A DNA stretch of 64,000 nucleotides from an uncultured Arachnia sp. (lineage in GTDB: Bacteria > Actinomycetota > Actinomycetes > Propionibacteriales > Propionibacteriaceae). Position 1 is the first letter of the stretch. Every line of letters begins with the position of its first letter. Location: the NCBI GenBank assembly GCA_947493995.1, contig CANLTJ010000001.1, positions 434,001 to 498,000 of the forward strand. Reading direction: 5' to 3'. The notes below the pieces were generated by a model. It ran no database searches and had not been told where the DNA came from. It worked only from the letters and a program-made list of their open reading frames with translations. Of this stretch, positions 48,669 through 57,833 are shown piece by piece. Both the position numbers and the translations under genes were made by a program.

Positions 48669-49916
48669 TCAAGAGGTCTGGGCGTCCCCCGCTGCGCTCG
48701 CGTCTCCGGTCCAGGCCCCGTCATCGATGCGGAGGGTCAATCCTCGCAGCATGTAGCCAGAAATTAGCTCGTCCCATCCCATCGTCGGTTCGCTGACGAT
48801 GGTGACGTTTTGGGCCAGGAGCCTGGTGAGCAGTGCGTCGGATTCGGAGATGGCCAGATGCTGACCAGGGCATTTGTGCGCACCATCGCCAAAACTGAGG
48901 ACGGTCTCGTTGACACCCCTCGGGAGTTCCCGTCCGGGACAGAGGTTCAGTGGCTCCTCTCCCACGGCTTCCGGGTCCGCGTTCGCGTGTCTGATGTAGA
49001 GGTCGATGAGGTCGCCCGCGCCGATGGTCCAGGACTTGTCGCCGTCGGTGATCTCGATGTCATCCTGCGTCCGACGGTAGATGTGACCGACGACGGGTTC
49101 GAGGCGGATGATCTCGTGCAGGATCGCATGGCGTTCCTTCTCGCCCGCTACGAGGTAGCGCGCCCGGAGGGCGTCGTTCTTCAGCAGGTGCCAGGCGGCC
49201 ATGCAGATGTACTCGCGCGTGGTGACCATGCCGGCCGTGCCATAGGTGCTGGCCTCAACGAGGATGTCCATGTTGCCGTAACCCTCGCTGATGAGGTGGC
49301 TGATGACGTCGTCCTGCGGGTTCTTCCGCCGGGCTCGGATGGCGGGCCGGACGTCGGCGAACCAGAACCTGGCCACTGGCCACAGCCCATTGAGGGCCGC
49401 TTGGATCCATTGCCTGTTGGTGCGGCCGAGGTCCTTGCGCGTGATGTCGAAGGAGGGCTGGTTGAAGAACCGCACCAGCCGTCGCGCCATGGGCTTCACC
49501 TTGGAATTGGTCAGACCCACCACTTCAGCGGTCACCTCGACGGTGAAGTACAGGCTGAGTTCGTCGAGCTCGAAGCTGTGGTGCTTCCTAGCATCCGCGA
49601 CCACAGTCTCGGCCGCCGAGTCCATGAGTTCCTGGTATCGGGTGGCCACGATCTTCGGGGCGAAGAATCGCGCCACCTTGGATCGCTGCTCGTCGTGGAG
49701 TGGGCCGTCGGAGAAGAGGATCGGGTGGCTCTTCAGGAATCCCTGCGGGATGGCCTCAGCGGTGAATCCTGCCTGCGTGGTGGCGTGCCGGGCACGCAGC
49801 ACTTGGCGCGCGGCCTCCAGGGAGCGGATTCGCCACAGGTTGCCGTCCTTCTCGACGCGCGGCTCATCCGCCTCGCCGGGCCTTTTCGACCACCGCACAT
49901 CAGTGATGATCTTCAC
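48669..49916 (-). CDS. Cytochrome P450
   Basis: 415 aa from GTG 49916 (VKIITDVRWSKRPG). Heme Cys in FGDGAHKCPGQHLA, ExxR in LHEIIRLEPV. The I-helix motif reads GTAGMVTTRE: the usual acidic residue before the threonine (AGxD/ET) is Val, which is seen in some P450 groups and may mean altered oxygen activation. No ferredoxin or biosynthetic gene is adjacent, so substrate and redox partner are unknown. Confidence 0.9.
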   Translation of the reverse strand: MKIITDVRWSKRPGEADEPRVEKDGNLWRIRSLEAARQVLRARHATTQAGFTAEAIPQGFLKSHPILFSDGPLHDEQRSKVARFFAPKIVATRYQELMDSAAETVVADARKHHSFELDELSLYFTVEVTAEVVGLTNSKVKPMARRLVRFFNQPSFDITRKDLGRTNRQWIQAALNGLWPVARFWFADVRPAIRARRKNPQDDVISHLISEGYGNMDILVEASTYGTAGMVTTREYICMAAWHLLKNDALRARYLVAGEKERHAILHEIIRLEPVVGHIYRRTQDDIEITDGDKSWTIGAGDLIDLYIRHANADPEAVGEEPLNLCPGRELPRGVNETVLSFGDGAHKCPGQHLAISESDALLTRLLAQNVTIVSEPTMGWDELISGYMLRGLTLRIDDGAWTGDASAAGDAQTS

Positions 49917-50079
49917 CTCTCTCCACTGCTGGACAACGCTGCTCCCGAGGCTAGTCGCACGCATCCCTGCTCGCACCGCGGTCGCCGTCTCGGATGCCCG
50001 ATTCTCGTTCGGACGTCGGCTGGAGCTATCCGCTCACGTTTCCTCACCACCTCCAGTCTACTGCGGGTATACTTACGCC

Positions 50080-50316
50080 ATGACGGATACAACAACGGTC
50101 AAGGTGCAGAAGTCCACCCGGGATCGTTTGCTTGAACTCGGAACCGCACGAAGACAGAGCGCCGATCAAGTGATCCAGGACGCCCTCGAAGCGATGCGAC
50201 GTGATGAGCGGCGCCTCCTCGCCGCTGAAGAAGCGCGGGCCCTCAGGGATGATCCCGTTGACCGAGCGGCAATACGTGAAATTCAGAAGGACATGGCGGC
50301 CCTTCGTGAGGGGTGA
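50080..50316 (+). CDS. Antitoxin of a MazF-type pair
   Basis: 78 aa starting MTDTTTVKVQKSTRDRLLEL. The N-terminal strand and helix (TVKVQKSTRDRLLELG...SADQVIQDALEAM) look like a ribbon-helix-helix DNA-binding fold; the C-terminal helices are charged. Its last codons overlap the toxin start by 11 bases. Confidence 0.75.
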   Translation: MTDTTTVKVQKSTRDRLLELGTARRQSADQVIQDALEAMRRDERRLLAAEEARALRDDPVDRAAIREIQKDMAALREG

Positions 50317-50611
50317 GGTCTACCGGCTCACGGCGAAAGGCTCCGGCCATGCACAACGAGGGCCGCGATATGCCGTCGTGCTGCAGCCTGACTGGTTGAC
50401 ACTCAGCACATGGATCGTCGCCTTCACCAGCACTTCGGCACGTCCCGCAATTTTTCGGCCGCCAGTCACAGTTGGCGGGCGGGAAACTCTCGTGATGTGC
50501 GACCAGCTCGCCACCGTGGACCTGAATCGGCTCAGCGAACCGGTGGGCTTCTTGGGCGTTGAGGAGATGCGACAGGTCGACGAAGCCCTGTCGCTGGTCC
50601 TCGATCTCTGA
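50306..50611 (+). CDS. PemK/MazF family toxin (RNA interferase)
   Basis: 101 aa from GTG 50306 (VRGEVYRLTAKGSGHAQRGP). The segments RGEVYRL, QRGPRYAVVLQPDWL, TVGGRETLVMCDQLATVD and the ending VDEALSLVLDL match MazF/PemK mRNA endonucleases that cut specific short sequences. The longer in-frame reading upstream lies within the antitoxin gene and was rejected. Confidence 0.85.
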   Translation: MRGEVYRLTAKGSGHAQRGPRYAVVLQPDWLTLSTWIVAFTSTSARPAIFRPPVTVGGRETLVMCDQLATVDLNRLSEPVGFLGVEEMRQVDEALSLVLDL

Positions 50612-50889
50612 GCCATCTCGTCAGAGGTTGGACTGCATCCGATGTCGCCCCGGGATCTGCCTCAGCCACTACGCAGTACTGGACTGGGGCCGGGCAGGGG
50701 GCCGCCCGACACGCCTCACTCACTGGCCACCGAGCCATATATTGTCTCGGCGGGCAGTGAATGCGGCGTGTCCGGTCGAGTAACGGAGGGGGCGCAAGAG
50801 ATCGGGGCGCCCCCGGTTCTGACTTCCCTTGACCTTCCCTGCGGCGAGTGTTCACGGTTGAGCCGACCGCTATGTGAGGTCTGGCCGCG

Positions 50890-51030
50890 TCGGGGTTATG
50901 CTGAGGGTGCCCGTGAACAGCGGGCGTGGTCCTTCACACGAGGGAAGCCGGTGGGAATCCGGCGCTGACCCGCAACCGCGATGCCGCCGACTTGTCGGCG
51001 GACGAGCCGGGATACCTCGACGGACTTCGA
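50890..51030 (+). promoter_or_regulatory. Cobalamin riboswitch 1
   Basis: Core elements in order: GGGAAGCCGGTGGGAATCC (50942-50960), GCTGACCCGCAACCGCGATG and the B12-box-like AGCCGGGATACC. These match the adenosylcobalamin aptamer pattern. A GCCGCCGA/TCGGCGG stem lies between the halves. It precedes the first gene of the transport operon by about 75 bases, so B12 should reduce expression. The 50612-50889 stretch before it shows no gene. Confidence 0.88.
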
Positions 51031-51103
51031 TGAGCCCCACGTCGTGGACTGCGTGGCGCGATTGCAGGTCGCGCTCCCAGACCGAGCAAGTAGAGAGCAG
51101 GCC

Positions 51104-52456
51104 GTGTTACACCCCCACCGCACGAAGCGCCTCGTGGCGATCCTGGCCATCGCCAGCATCGCCACGTCGGGAGTGCTCGCGTTGCCGAGCATCGCACGCG
51201 CGGAGGGAGAGACTTGGCGGGAGGGTTGGTGCCGGCCGGGCGAAGGCCAGACCGTGGTCGTCGACTGGAGAGCCGTACCTGAAGCTCGTCCGGGAGAGAC
51301 ACCGCAGCTCATCCGCTGCATTCAACTGGATCGCGAGAATCCCGTCTACCCGTCCGAGGGAAAAGCTTTCCCACTGACGGCTCCTCTGGAATCGGCTGGC
51401 ATTGCCTCCGAAGCGGATGTCATGGTGACATCCATCCATGGCATCTCACCTCCTACCGATGATTTTTCTTGGCATTGGGCCACTGGGGTGATCACAGAGG
51501 GCGAGGACGAAGCACCGTGGCTGACGGACTGGGACCACAAGGACCTTTCAGTTGACACCTTCGTAGGCATCACCCTGACGGACACACCGAGCGATCCCGC
51601 AGCATCGGTCCCGGTGGTGGTCCCACAGTTCGACCCTTCGGATTCACCACCCGACCCGGACCCGAATCCCGACCCACCCGCCGATCCCGACCCGGACCCG
51701 GACCCCGAACCACCGGCCAATCCCGACCCGGACCCGAATCCCGAACCACCGGCCAATCCCGACCCGGACCCGGACCCCGAACTACCGGTCGATCCCGACC
51801 CGGAACCACCGGCCAATCCCGACCCCGACCCACCGGCCAATCCCAACCCGGAACCACCGGTTGATCCCGACCCCAACCCACCGGCCAATCCCGACCCTGA
51901 CCCACCGGCCGATCCCGACCCGCCCGCGAATCCTGCCCCACCCGCCAACCCGCCGCCCTCAGTTGTTTCCCCGTCGGACTCACCCTCCAACACGGCGACA
52001 CCCAGTAACAGCCGCACAACCGCCTCGACGCAGCGTCCGTCACGGACTCAGCGTCCAACCCGTCCACCGCGGAGGACAACGCAACCACAGCGGCCGACGA
52101 ATCGGCCTCGGCCGCCCATGAATCCGCCCGCTCCGCCGATGAACCCGCCCATGCCCCCGATGAACCCCCCGGTGCCGCCGATCGAGGACCTCCCTGAGCC
52201 CCCGGCAGGAGAACCCGGCGAGTTGCCCAACGGCACCGACGGCCAAGCCACGGCCGCTCCCAACCCCACCCCGTCGCGCATTTGGGGTCGTGAGGAAGCA
52301 ATCCGGCAAAGTTCCGAGGCAGGGCGTTCAGAGACACCGGCGCCCTGGTCCCAGCTCGCCGCGGTCGCTGGCGCCGTGGTGGTCGTCGGTGGTCTCGGCA
52401 CGGCTTTCGCCCGCGGACTCCACACTTCCACTCCGCCGGTGGTGGAGGAGGAGTGA
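51104..52456 (+). CDS. Surface protein: DUF4430-like domain, Asp/Pro-rich stalk, C-terminal membrane helix
   Basis: 450 aa from GTG 51104 (GAGAG upstream, start of the signal peptide; an earlier in-frame ATG lies inside the riboswitch). Residues 1-33 signal peptide; 34-160 a small domain with Cys43/Cys72 and SWHWATGVI that aligns with the secreted protein at 63511 (C-x5-TVVVDW, RC, LESAGI); ~180-280 DPDPDPEPPANP-type repeats; more Pro/Ser/Thr to ~370; TM ~415-438 with a short acidic tail. DUF4430 is the C-terminal domain family of animal transcobalamin. Likely a cell-wall-spanning corrinoid-binding receptor (inferred). First gene of the riboswitch operon. Confidence 0.8.
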   Translation: MLHPHRTKRLVAILAIASIATSGVLALPSIARAEGETWREGWCRPGEGQTVVVDWRAVPEARPGETPQLIRCIQLDRENPVYPSEGKAFPLTAPLESAGIASEADVMVTSIHGISPPTDDFSWHWATGVITEGEDEAPWLTDWDHKDLSVDTFVGITLTDTPSDPAASVPVVVPQFDPSDSPPDPDPNPDPPADPDPDPDPEPPANPDPDPNPEPPANPDPDPDPELPVDPDPEPPANPDPDPPANPNPEPPVDPDPNPPANPDPDPPADPDPPANPAPPANPPPSVVSPSDSPSNTATPSNSRTTASTQRPSRTQRPTRPPRRTTQPQRPTNRPRPPMNPPAPPMNPPMPPMNPPVPPIEDLPEPPAGEPGELPNGTDGQATAAPNPTPSRIWGREEAIRQSSEAGRSETPAPWSQLAAVAGAVVVVGGLGTAFARGLHTSTPPVVEEE

Positions 52457-53433
52457 TACGTCTCACCATCGCCCTCGCTCTGGCTGCTCTACTCCTCGCC
52501 GGTCCGTGGGCCGTCAAACCCGCTGCCGCGGAACCTCCCGAGCAGGCCGCGACATTGTGCGCAGGATCGCCGAGGGGTTGCGCTCTGGAGACAAACGACT
52601 GGCTTCGCGAGGGCGCGACCTTCCCCGTCACCGTGATCGGGAACGCAAACGCCCGTGTGCAGGTCGTCGTCTACCAAGTGGTTCTCGCCGACGGTGTGCT
52701 GACGGAACTACGTCCCATCAGCACGGAGGCGGAGGTCATCACGAACTCGGCCGGTGTCGCCCACACCGAAGTGGCCATTCCCACCCTCAGCGCCACCGAC
52801 GATGCCAGTGGCTGGGCGCTGGTGAGCGTGGGTGGTCTACAGGACAGAACCGACACACTGGAGACCGTGGGCCAGTTCGTCCCCCTCGGCACCCGCGTAC
52901 CGCGCATCCTCGGTGACGGCTACGGCGAGGAGAAACCGGCTGGCGCGACGCTGGAATTGCAGTACACCGGCGCCATCCCCGGAAGCCGGTTTGCCGTCGA
53001 CTACGAGGATGCCGACGGTGTCTGGCAGGAAACCACCGCCACCGGGATCGCCGTAACGCGTGACACCGACGTGAGCATCGACACTCCCGGAGCAGAGTCA
53101 ATCGCTCCCCAACCCGACGACGTGAACACGATCAGTTACACCGTGCCGCGCGGCCTGACCTCCGAGCCGCACAGGTTCCGCCTCCGTAACACCAGCGATT
53201 CGGCCCTCTCCTCCCCGTGGTTCGCCACCCCCACCGTCGACGGCGCACCCCAGGAAGCTCTGGCCGCCTTTGAGCCCCCACCCGTGGGTGGGGAGTTGTC
53301 AGGCACAGATCTGGTGGCCACACATCCGGAGCGAGCAGCGGTACTGACAGCTGGTGGCGTCGCCGTCGCCGCGTTTGTTCTGACCCTGGCGGGCACGGGC
53401 GTCGGCCTGCGGCGTCGAGGAGGGCTGCGATGA
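52453..53433 (+). CDS. Exported, C-terminally membrane-anchored protein of unknown family
   Basis: 326 aa from GTG 52453 (GTGA overlap with the upstream stop). Signal peptide 1-26 (PAAA), a beta-rich body with repeat-like Ig/fibronectin-like segments (WLREGATFPVTVIGNANARVQ, PRGLTSEPHRFRLRN) and one C-terminal membrane helix (~296-315) followed by RRRGGLR. Predicted to sit on the outside of the membrane next to the ECF components. Function unknown. Confidence 0.7.
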   Translation: MIRLTIALALAALLLAGPWAVKPAAAEPPEQAATLCAGSPRGCALETNDWLREGATFPVTVIGNANARVQVVVYQVVLADGVLTELRPISTEAEVITNSAGVAHTEVAIPTLSATDDASGWALVSVGGLQDRTDTLETVGQFVPLGTRVPRILGDGYGEEKPAGATLELQYTGAIPGSRFAVDYEDADGVWQETTATGIAVTRDTDVSIDTPGAESIAPQPDDVNTISYTVPRGLTSEPHRFRLRNTSDSALSSPWFATPTVDGAPQEALAAFEPPPVGGELSGTDLVATHPERAAVLTAGGVAVAAFVLTLAGTGVGLRRRGGLR

Positions 53434-54449
53434 CCGACGGCCACCCTCTGGTCTGGTTGTGGCTGGTGTTGGCCGGCACCACCATTGCGCTCAACAGCAC
53501 GAACCCGCTCCTGCTGCTCCTCCTGGTGGCAGCCCTCATTGCCAGCGGCTTCGTGGCCGGAGGTCCCCGTCGTGCCAGCTTCGTGACTGCTCTGGGCGTG
53601 GGGTTGGGGGCAACGCTGGTCTGGACTCTCATCACCCTGGTGCTCCCGCGGGGCGCCGCCGACGACGCCCTTGTCACCCTGCCCTCCTGGTCACCCGGCC
53701 CCGGCGTCACGTTCGGCGGACCACTCGACCTCGGCTCGGTGATCACCGGACTTGTGGGCGCTCTCCGCGCCGTCGCTGTCGTCCTCCTGTTCGGCGTGGC
53801 AGGGCAACTGGTGAGCGCTCGCGGCTGGCTGGCCCTGTCGCGTTGCACGCTCGGGGCGTTCTCGCCGGCGACCCACACACTGGCCACCCTGGGGGAGGCC
53901 AGCGTCGAAGCCTTCCACACCCGGCAACGCATCGCCCAGCAGGGGTGGGGGCGAGGCGCCGCCCGCGGTTGGCTGACATCGCTGCTTCTGGCCGGACGTG
54001 ACATTGCTCGTGCCGACAGGGCGACGACGGCCCCACGCCCCGGCGTCGAGATCCTCCGATCGGTGGTGCTGGTGACCGCGACCGTGGCTCCCGTGCTGCT
54101 GCTGGCTTTCGGTGTGCTGCCCCCGGTCATCACCAACAATCTGTACGGGACTGACATCATCGCGATCGCGGTGCTGATGGTCGTGGCCGTCGGCCTGGCT
54201 CTACCCGGCACTCCTGCACTGTTGGGCAGGTGGCGATTCTCCGACGTCCCGCAGGTTCTTGTGGCGCTGCTCCTCACCGCGGCGTGGGTTCTGCGTGACC
54301 TCCTCAACCAGTCCGCCGCGCTCACTCCCCCGGCGGGGGCGGCCCTCTCGCTGCCGTGGGCCGTCGCGGCTGCCATCGTGCTGCTGCCGCTGGCCGTGGG
54401 TCTCTCCGGTCAGCGTGCGCCACGCAGGACGGTGGTCGCCCATGCTTGA
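53430..54449 (+). CDS. ECF-type transporter T component (EcfT/CbiQ-like)
   Basis: 339 aa, about eight hydrophobic segments. N-terminal LVLAGTTIALNSTNPLLLLL and the cytoplasmic stretch FHTRQRIAQQGWGRGAARGW, where normal EcfT has A-R-G coupling helices, resemble CbiQ/EcfT. ARG motifs are only partly kept. Overlaps its neighbours by 4 and 8 bases. Likely scaffold linking ATPase and S component. Confidence 0.8.
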   Translation: MTDGHPLVWLWLVLAGTTIALNSTNPLLLLLLVAALIASGFVAGGPRRASFVTALGVGLGATLVWTLITLVLPRGAADDALVTLPSWSPGPGVTFGGPLDLGSVITGLVGALRAVAVVLLFGVAGQLVSARGWLALSRCTLGAFSPATHTLATLGEASVEAFHTRQRIAQQGWGRGAARGWLTSLLLAGRDIARADRATTAPRPGVEILRSVVLVTATVAPVLLLAFGVLPPVITNNLYGTDIIAIAVLMVVAVGLALPGTPALLGRWRFSDVPQVLVALLLTAAWVLRDLLNQSAALTPPAGAALSLPWAVAAAIVLLPLAVGLSGQRAPRRTVVAHA

Positions 54450-55893
54450 CGTCAATTCCTTGTCCTGCTCGCTGCCCGGACACGGCACGGTTCTGGACGA
54501 CGTCACCTTCACCGCCGCCACCGGCACCATCACGGCCGTCGTCGGCCGCTCCCACTCGGGCGCCGACACACTGCTGGCCGCCCTGGCCGGCGTGCTCCCA
54601 CCCGGTGCCCGGAGCCGGGGCAGCGCTGTCCTGAACGGTGCCCGAATCGACGGCGCCACACCCGACGAACTGGCCGAGGTGGTCCTCTGGGTCTCGGATG
54701 CAGCACTGCCGGGCGGCACGGTCGCCGACATCCTGCGCAGCCGGCTGGGTGACCTGTCCGCCGCTGACGAACTCGGGCTGCAGGACGACCTCTCACGTCG
54801 GCTCAGCTCGCTGCCCATCGACATGCGCCTCCGCCTGCATTGCGCCACCCTGATGGCTCAGGACATCTCCGCGCCACCCGCGCTGATCCTCGTGGACCGC
54901 GTACTCGGTACCGCCGACGTCACCACTCGGGACCACTTCTGTTCCCTCCTGGGAGGGTTGGCGCGGGCCGGTGCCACCGTCGTCTGGGCCGAGCATGATC
55001 TGGATGCCGTCTGGGAGCACGCGCACCGGCTCATGGAACTCGTCGATGGCAAGCTCGTCAGCGCGGTGCTGCCGCAGGAATGGCAACCCAGCAGCCTGCC
55101 GGAACCCACCCTGCTGACCATGGCCCGCGCGCTGGATCTGCCACCGAAGGGATGCCGCACGCCGTTGATGACGCGTGAGACCCTGGAGGAGTACCACATC
55201 GTCCTTCCGCTGTTGCCCACGCGCACCCATGACGGTTCCGCGCCCACGGGGACGGGAAGGGTGATCGATGCGTCAGCCGTGGGACTCAGCGGCCGGGGTA
55301 TCGAGATCCGCCCGCGCGAGACGGTGGGCATCATCGCGCTCGATGGACGACCGGAGGCACTCACCAGAGCTCTGGTGGCCCAACTCCCCGGAGGAGGTGT
55401 GGTCCCCAGCCAACTGCCACCGAGTCTGGTCCTTGGCGCAGCCGCGCGAACATGGGAGATTCAACATGACCTCGCCGCAGGATCGGTGATGCGACGGGTG
55501 CCGCGCCTGCACCCCCGCACCCTGGTAGCCGCTCTCAGCCCCGACGAACTGGCCACCTTCCGCCTCGCACTGGCCGACGGCGTCGAGACCGCCTTGTGGC
55601 TACCACATCCCCAGGCCTGGCTGGATCCGCGTGAGCGCCACACGCTCGCAGAGGATCTACGCCGCCGCCCTGCCGGCACACGCCTGATCACAAGCCGCGA
55701 CGTGGAGTTCCTCGTGAGGGCCTGCCATCGGCTGGTCGTCGTGCAGGACGACCGGGTGGTCGGGGACGGCTCACCGGGCGCCGTGGCAGATCTGTTGCCC
55801 ACAACCCCTCTGGTCTCCCGTGCCGTCGGCTCCACGCGATACCTGCGGCTCACCGACGTGTTGGAGAGCACCCGCACGGGGGTGACCGTATGA
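54442..55893 (+). CDS. Double ABC domain protein with eroded ATPase motifs (ECF A-component position)
   Basis: 483 aa from ATG 54442. Two ABC-like halves. Half 1: P-loop position reads GRSHSGAD at 35-42 (no Lys, no Ser/Thr after it), signature LPIDMRLRLHCA instead of LSGGQ, Walker B LILVDRV with Arg for the catalytic Glu. Half 2: P-loop position GIIALDGRPEALTRAL (~296-311) also lacks Lys. ATP hydrolysis by the normal mechanism is not expected. Eroded in both halves but the fold is kept, and it lies between the T and S components. It could be a non-catalytic coupling subunit. Confidence 0.78.
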   Translation: MLDVNSLSCSLPGHGTVLDDVTFTAATGTITAVVGRSHSGADTLLAALAGVLPPGARSRGSAVLNGARIDGATPDELAEVVLWVSDAALPGGTVADILRSRLGDLSAADELGLQDDLSRRLSSLPIDMRLRLHCATLMAQDISAPPALILVDRVLGTADVTTRDHFCSLLGGLARAGATVVWAEHDLDAVWEHAHRLMELVDGKLVSAVLPQEWQPSSLPEPTLLTMARALDLPPKGCRTPLMTRETLEEYHIVLPLLPTRTHDGSAPTGTGRVIDASAVGLSGRGIEIRPRETVGIIALDGRPEALTRALVAQLPGGGVVPSQLPPSLVLGAAARTWEIQHDLAAGSVMRRVPRLHPRTLVAALSPDELATFRLALADGVETALWLPHPQAWLDPRERHTLAEDLRRRPAGTRLITSRDVEFLVRACHRLVVVQDDRVVGDGSPGAVADLLPTTPLVSRAVGSTRYLRLTDVLESTRTGVTV

Positions 55894-56780
55894 GTCGCTT
55901 TCTCACTCAGTGGCGCTCCCGCAGTGCACTTCTGGTGCTGGGGTTGCTGGGTGCCACTTGGCTGGGCTGGCCCATCTGGTCCTCCTTCAGTGCCCCCGAG
56001 CGGGACGCCCTGGAAACGGAGTTTCCGTTCCTGCTGGCCGCGCTTCTGGGACTCATGTCTCTGCTGGCCACCGCGATCTGGCTCGACGCCGGGCGTCGGG
56101 CCACGGTTTTCGGACCGGTCGTGGCGGTGGCGCTGGTGGATGTCGTGTTCCGGCTGGTGCTCTCACCCGGTGGCGCCGGTATCGAACCCGTCTACGCTCT
56201 CCCCCTCCTTGCCGGAGCCGCACTGGGAGCACGCGCGGGCTTCCTGACAGGGGCACTGGCCGCCCTCGTGTCGTCAGTGGCTCTCGGTCTCGTCGACAGC
56301 CCCCTGGTGGGACAGATCCTGGTGTGGGGAATGTGGGGCGCTGCCGGCGGGCTGTTGAGACCCCTGCGCCCCGTCGCTGCATGGCTGATCGCCGCCGCCT
56401 TCTCCCTTCCGCTCGGCGTCCTCACCGGAATGGCGCTGAACCTCACCGGCTGGACCGGTGAGCGTGAAGCCGTCACCGGCGGCTTCCTCCCCGGCCTGCC
56501 CCCGATGGACGCGCTCCAACGACTCATCGAGTACACGCTGGCCACATCGCTGGCCTTCGACCTCACCCGCGCCGTCGTGAACGCCGTCTTGGTACTCACC
56601 ATCGGGCTGCCGGTGCTGCGTGCACTGCGCCACCTGTCGGGGATGCAGCAGCCCCGCACCCCCAACCTCAGCCACACCCCACCGGCGGCCGTGGCCCCGG
56701 CCGCCCTGCGTAGACGAAACCGCAGTGACCGACTCACAGACCTCTGGAAGCCCAGCACCACCACTCAGGAGATTGAATGA
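55890..56780 (+). CDS. ECF-type S component-like membrane protein
   Basis: 296 aa, about six membrane helices (LLVLGLLGATWLGW, FLLAALLGLMSLLATAIW, VVAVALVDVVFRLV, LPLLAGAALGARAGFL, ILVWGMWGAAGGLL, AAFSLPLGVLTGMAL). The ALGARAGFLTGALAALVS segment is typical of ECF substrate-binding subunits. Substrate is inferred to be a corrinoid from the riboswitch. C-terminal tail is Pro/Arg-rich. Overlaps flanking genes by four bases on both sides. Confidence 0.75.
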   Translation: MSRFLTQWRSRSALLVLGLLGATWLGWPIWSSFSAPERDALETEFPFLLAALLGLMSLLATAIWLDAGRRATVFGPVVAVALVDVVFRLVLSPGGAGIEPVYALPLLAGAALGARAGFLTGALAALVSSVALGLVDSPLVGQILVWGMWGAAGGLLRPLRPVAAWLIAAAFSLPLGVLTGMALNLTGWTGEREAVTGGFLPGLPPMDALQRLIEYTLATSLAFDLTRAVVNAVLVLTIGLPVLRALRHLSGMQQPRTPNLSHTPPAAVAPAALRRRNRSDRLTDLWKPSTTTQEIE

Positions 56781-57829
56781 TGTCAGAGCCCACCGACGAG
56801 ATCCCCATCGACGAGACATCCGTCCGGGCACGGACCCTGGCCACACCCGAAACGCTGACCAGCGACGAGATGGCCGGCGCCGAGGAGACGTTGCGGACCC
56901 TGTCGAGCTACTTCGACGCCACCGTCGTCGGTCAGCCCCGGTTGCGTCGGGCACTCCTCGCCACGGTGCTGAGTCGCGGGCACATTCTGGTGGAATCGGT
57001 GCCCGGACTCGCCAAGACGCTCGCCGCCAGCACCCTGGCCCGCTCCGTCGACGCCAGCTTCGCACGCATCCAGTGCACACCGGACCTGCTGCCCAGCGAC
57101 ATCGTCGGAACCGAGGTCTACGACCCTGCCACCACCACCTTCCGCACCGAACTCGGCCCCGTGCACGCACACTTCGTGCTGCTCGACGAGATCAACCGCT
57201 CCAGCGCCAAGACGCAGTCGGCCATGCTTGAGGCGATGCAGGAACGGCAGACAACCATCGGCGGAGCCAGCCACCCCCTACCGGCCCCCTTCACCGTGAT
57301 GGCGACGCAGAACCCCATCGAGGAGGAGGGCACCTATGTGCTCCCGCAGGCCCAGATGGACCGTTTCCTCCTCAAGGAAGTGGTGGACTACCCCACGCCC
57401 TCCGACGAGATCGAGGTGCTCAACCGCATCGAGCGCGGCACCTTCGACAAGCCAGCGACGCCGGTGGCCAGCACCGCCGACATCCTCCACCTCCAACAGC
57501 TGATTGGACGGGTCCACGTCAAGGACAGCATCAAGCGCTACATCGTGGAACTCATCAACGTGACCCGGCGCCCCGGCGATTTCCTGAGCAGCGAGCACGC
57601 CCGCTGGATCGAGTACGGGGCGAGCCCCCGCGGTGCCATCGCCTTCCTCCAAGTGGCACGCAGCAACGCGCTGCTCGCCGGTCGCAACCACGTGGTTCCC
57701 GACGATGTGGTCTCCATGCGCCACGCCGTCCTGCGACACCGCCTCATCCTGACGTTCGAGGCCATGGCCGAGCAGGTGCGCGCCGACGACCTCATCGACG
57801 CCGTCTTCGATTCCGTCCCCACCCCGTAG
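56777..57829 (+). CDS. MoxR family AAA+ ATPase
   Basis: 350 aa. P-loop ESVPGLAKT at 73-81, Walker B FVLLDEINRS with SSAKTQSAMLEAMQERQ, sensor ATQNPIEEEGTYVLPQAQMDRF: the MoxR signature in intact form. MoxR proteins act as chaperone-like ATPases for VWA-domain partners. Start overlaps the S-component stop (ATGA). Confidence 0.92.
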   Translation: MMSEPTDEIPIDETSVRARTLATPETLTSDEMAGAEETLRTLSSYFDATVVGQPRLRRALLATVLSRGHILVESVPGLAKTLAASTLARSVDASFARIQCTPDLLPSDIVGTEVYDPATTTFRTELGPVHAHFVLLDEINRSSAKTQSAMLEAMQERQTTIGGASHPLPAPFTVMATQNPIEEEGTYVLPQAQMDRFLLKEVVDYPTPSDEIEVLNRIERGTFDKPATPVASTADILHLQQLIGRVHVKDSIKRYIVELINVTRRPGDFLSSEHARWIEYGASPRGAIAFLQVARSNALLAGRNHVVPDDVVSMRHAVLRHRLILTFEAMAEQVRADDLIDAVFDSVPTP

Positions 57830-57833
57830 CTCC

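Noticed and set aside
52225..52260. LPxTG sortase signal in the surface protein
   Set aside because: An LPNGT stretch exists but lacks the motif order and lies about 50 residues before the membrane helix; no basic tail follows in the sortase manner.
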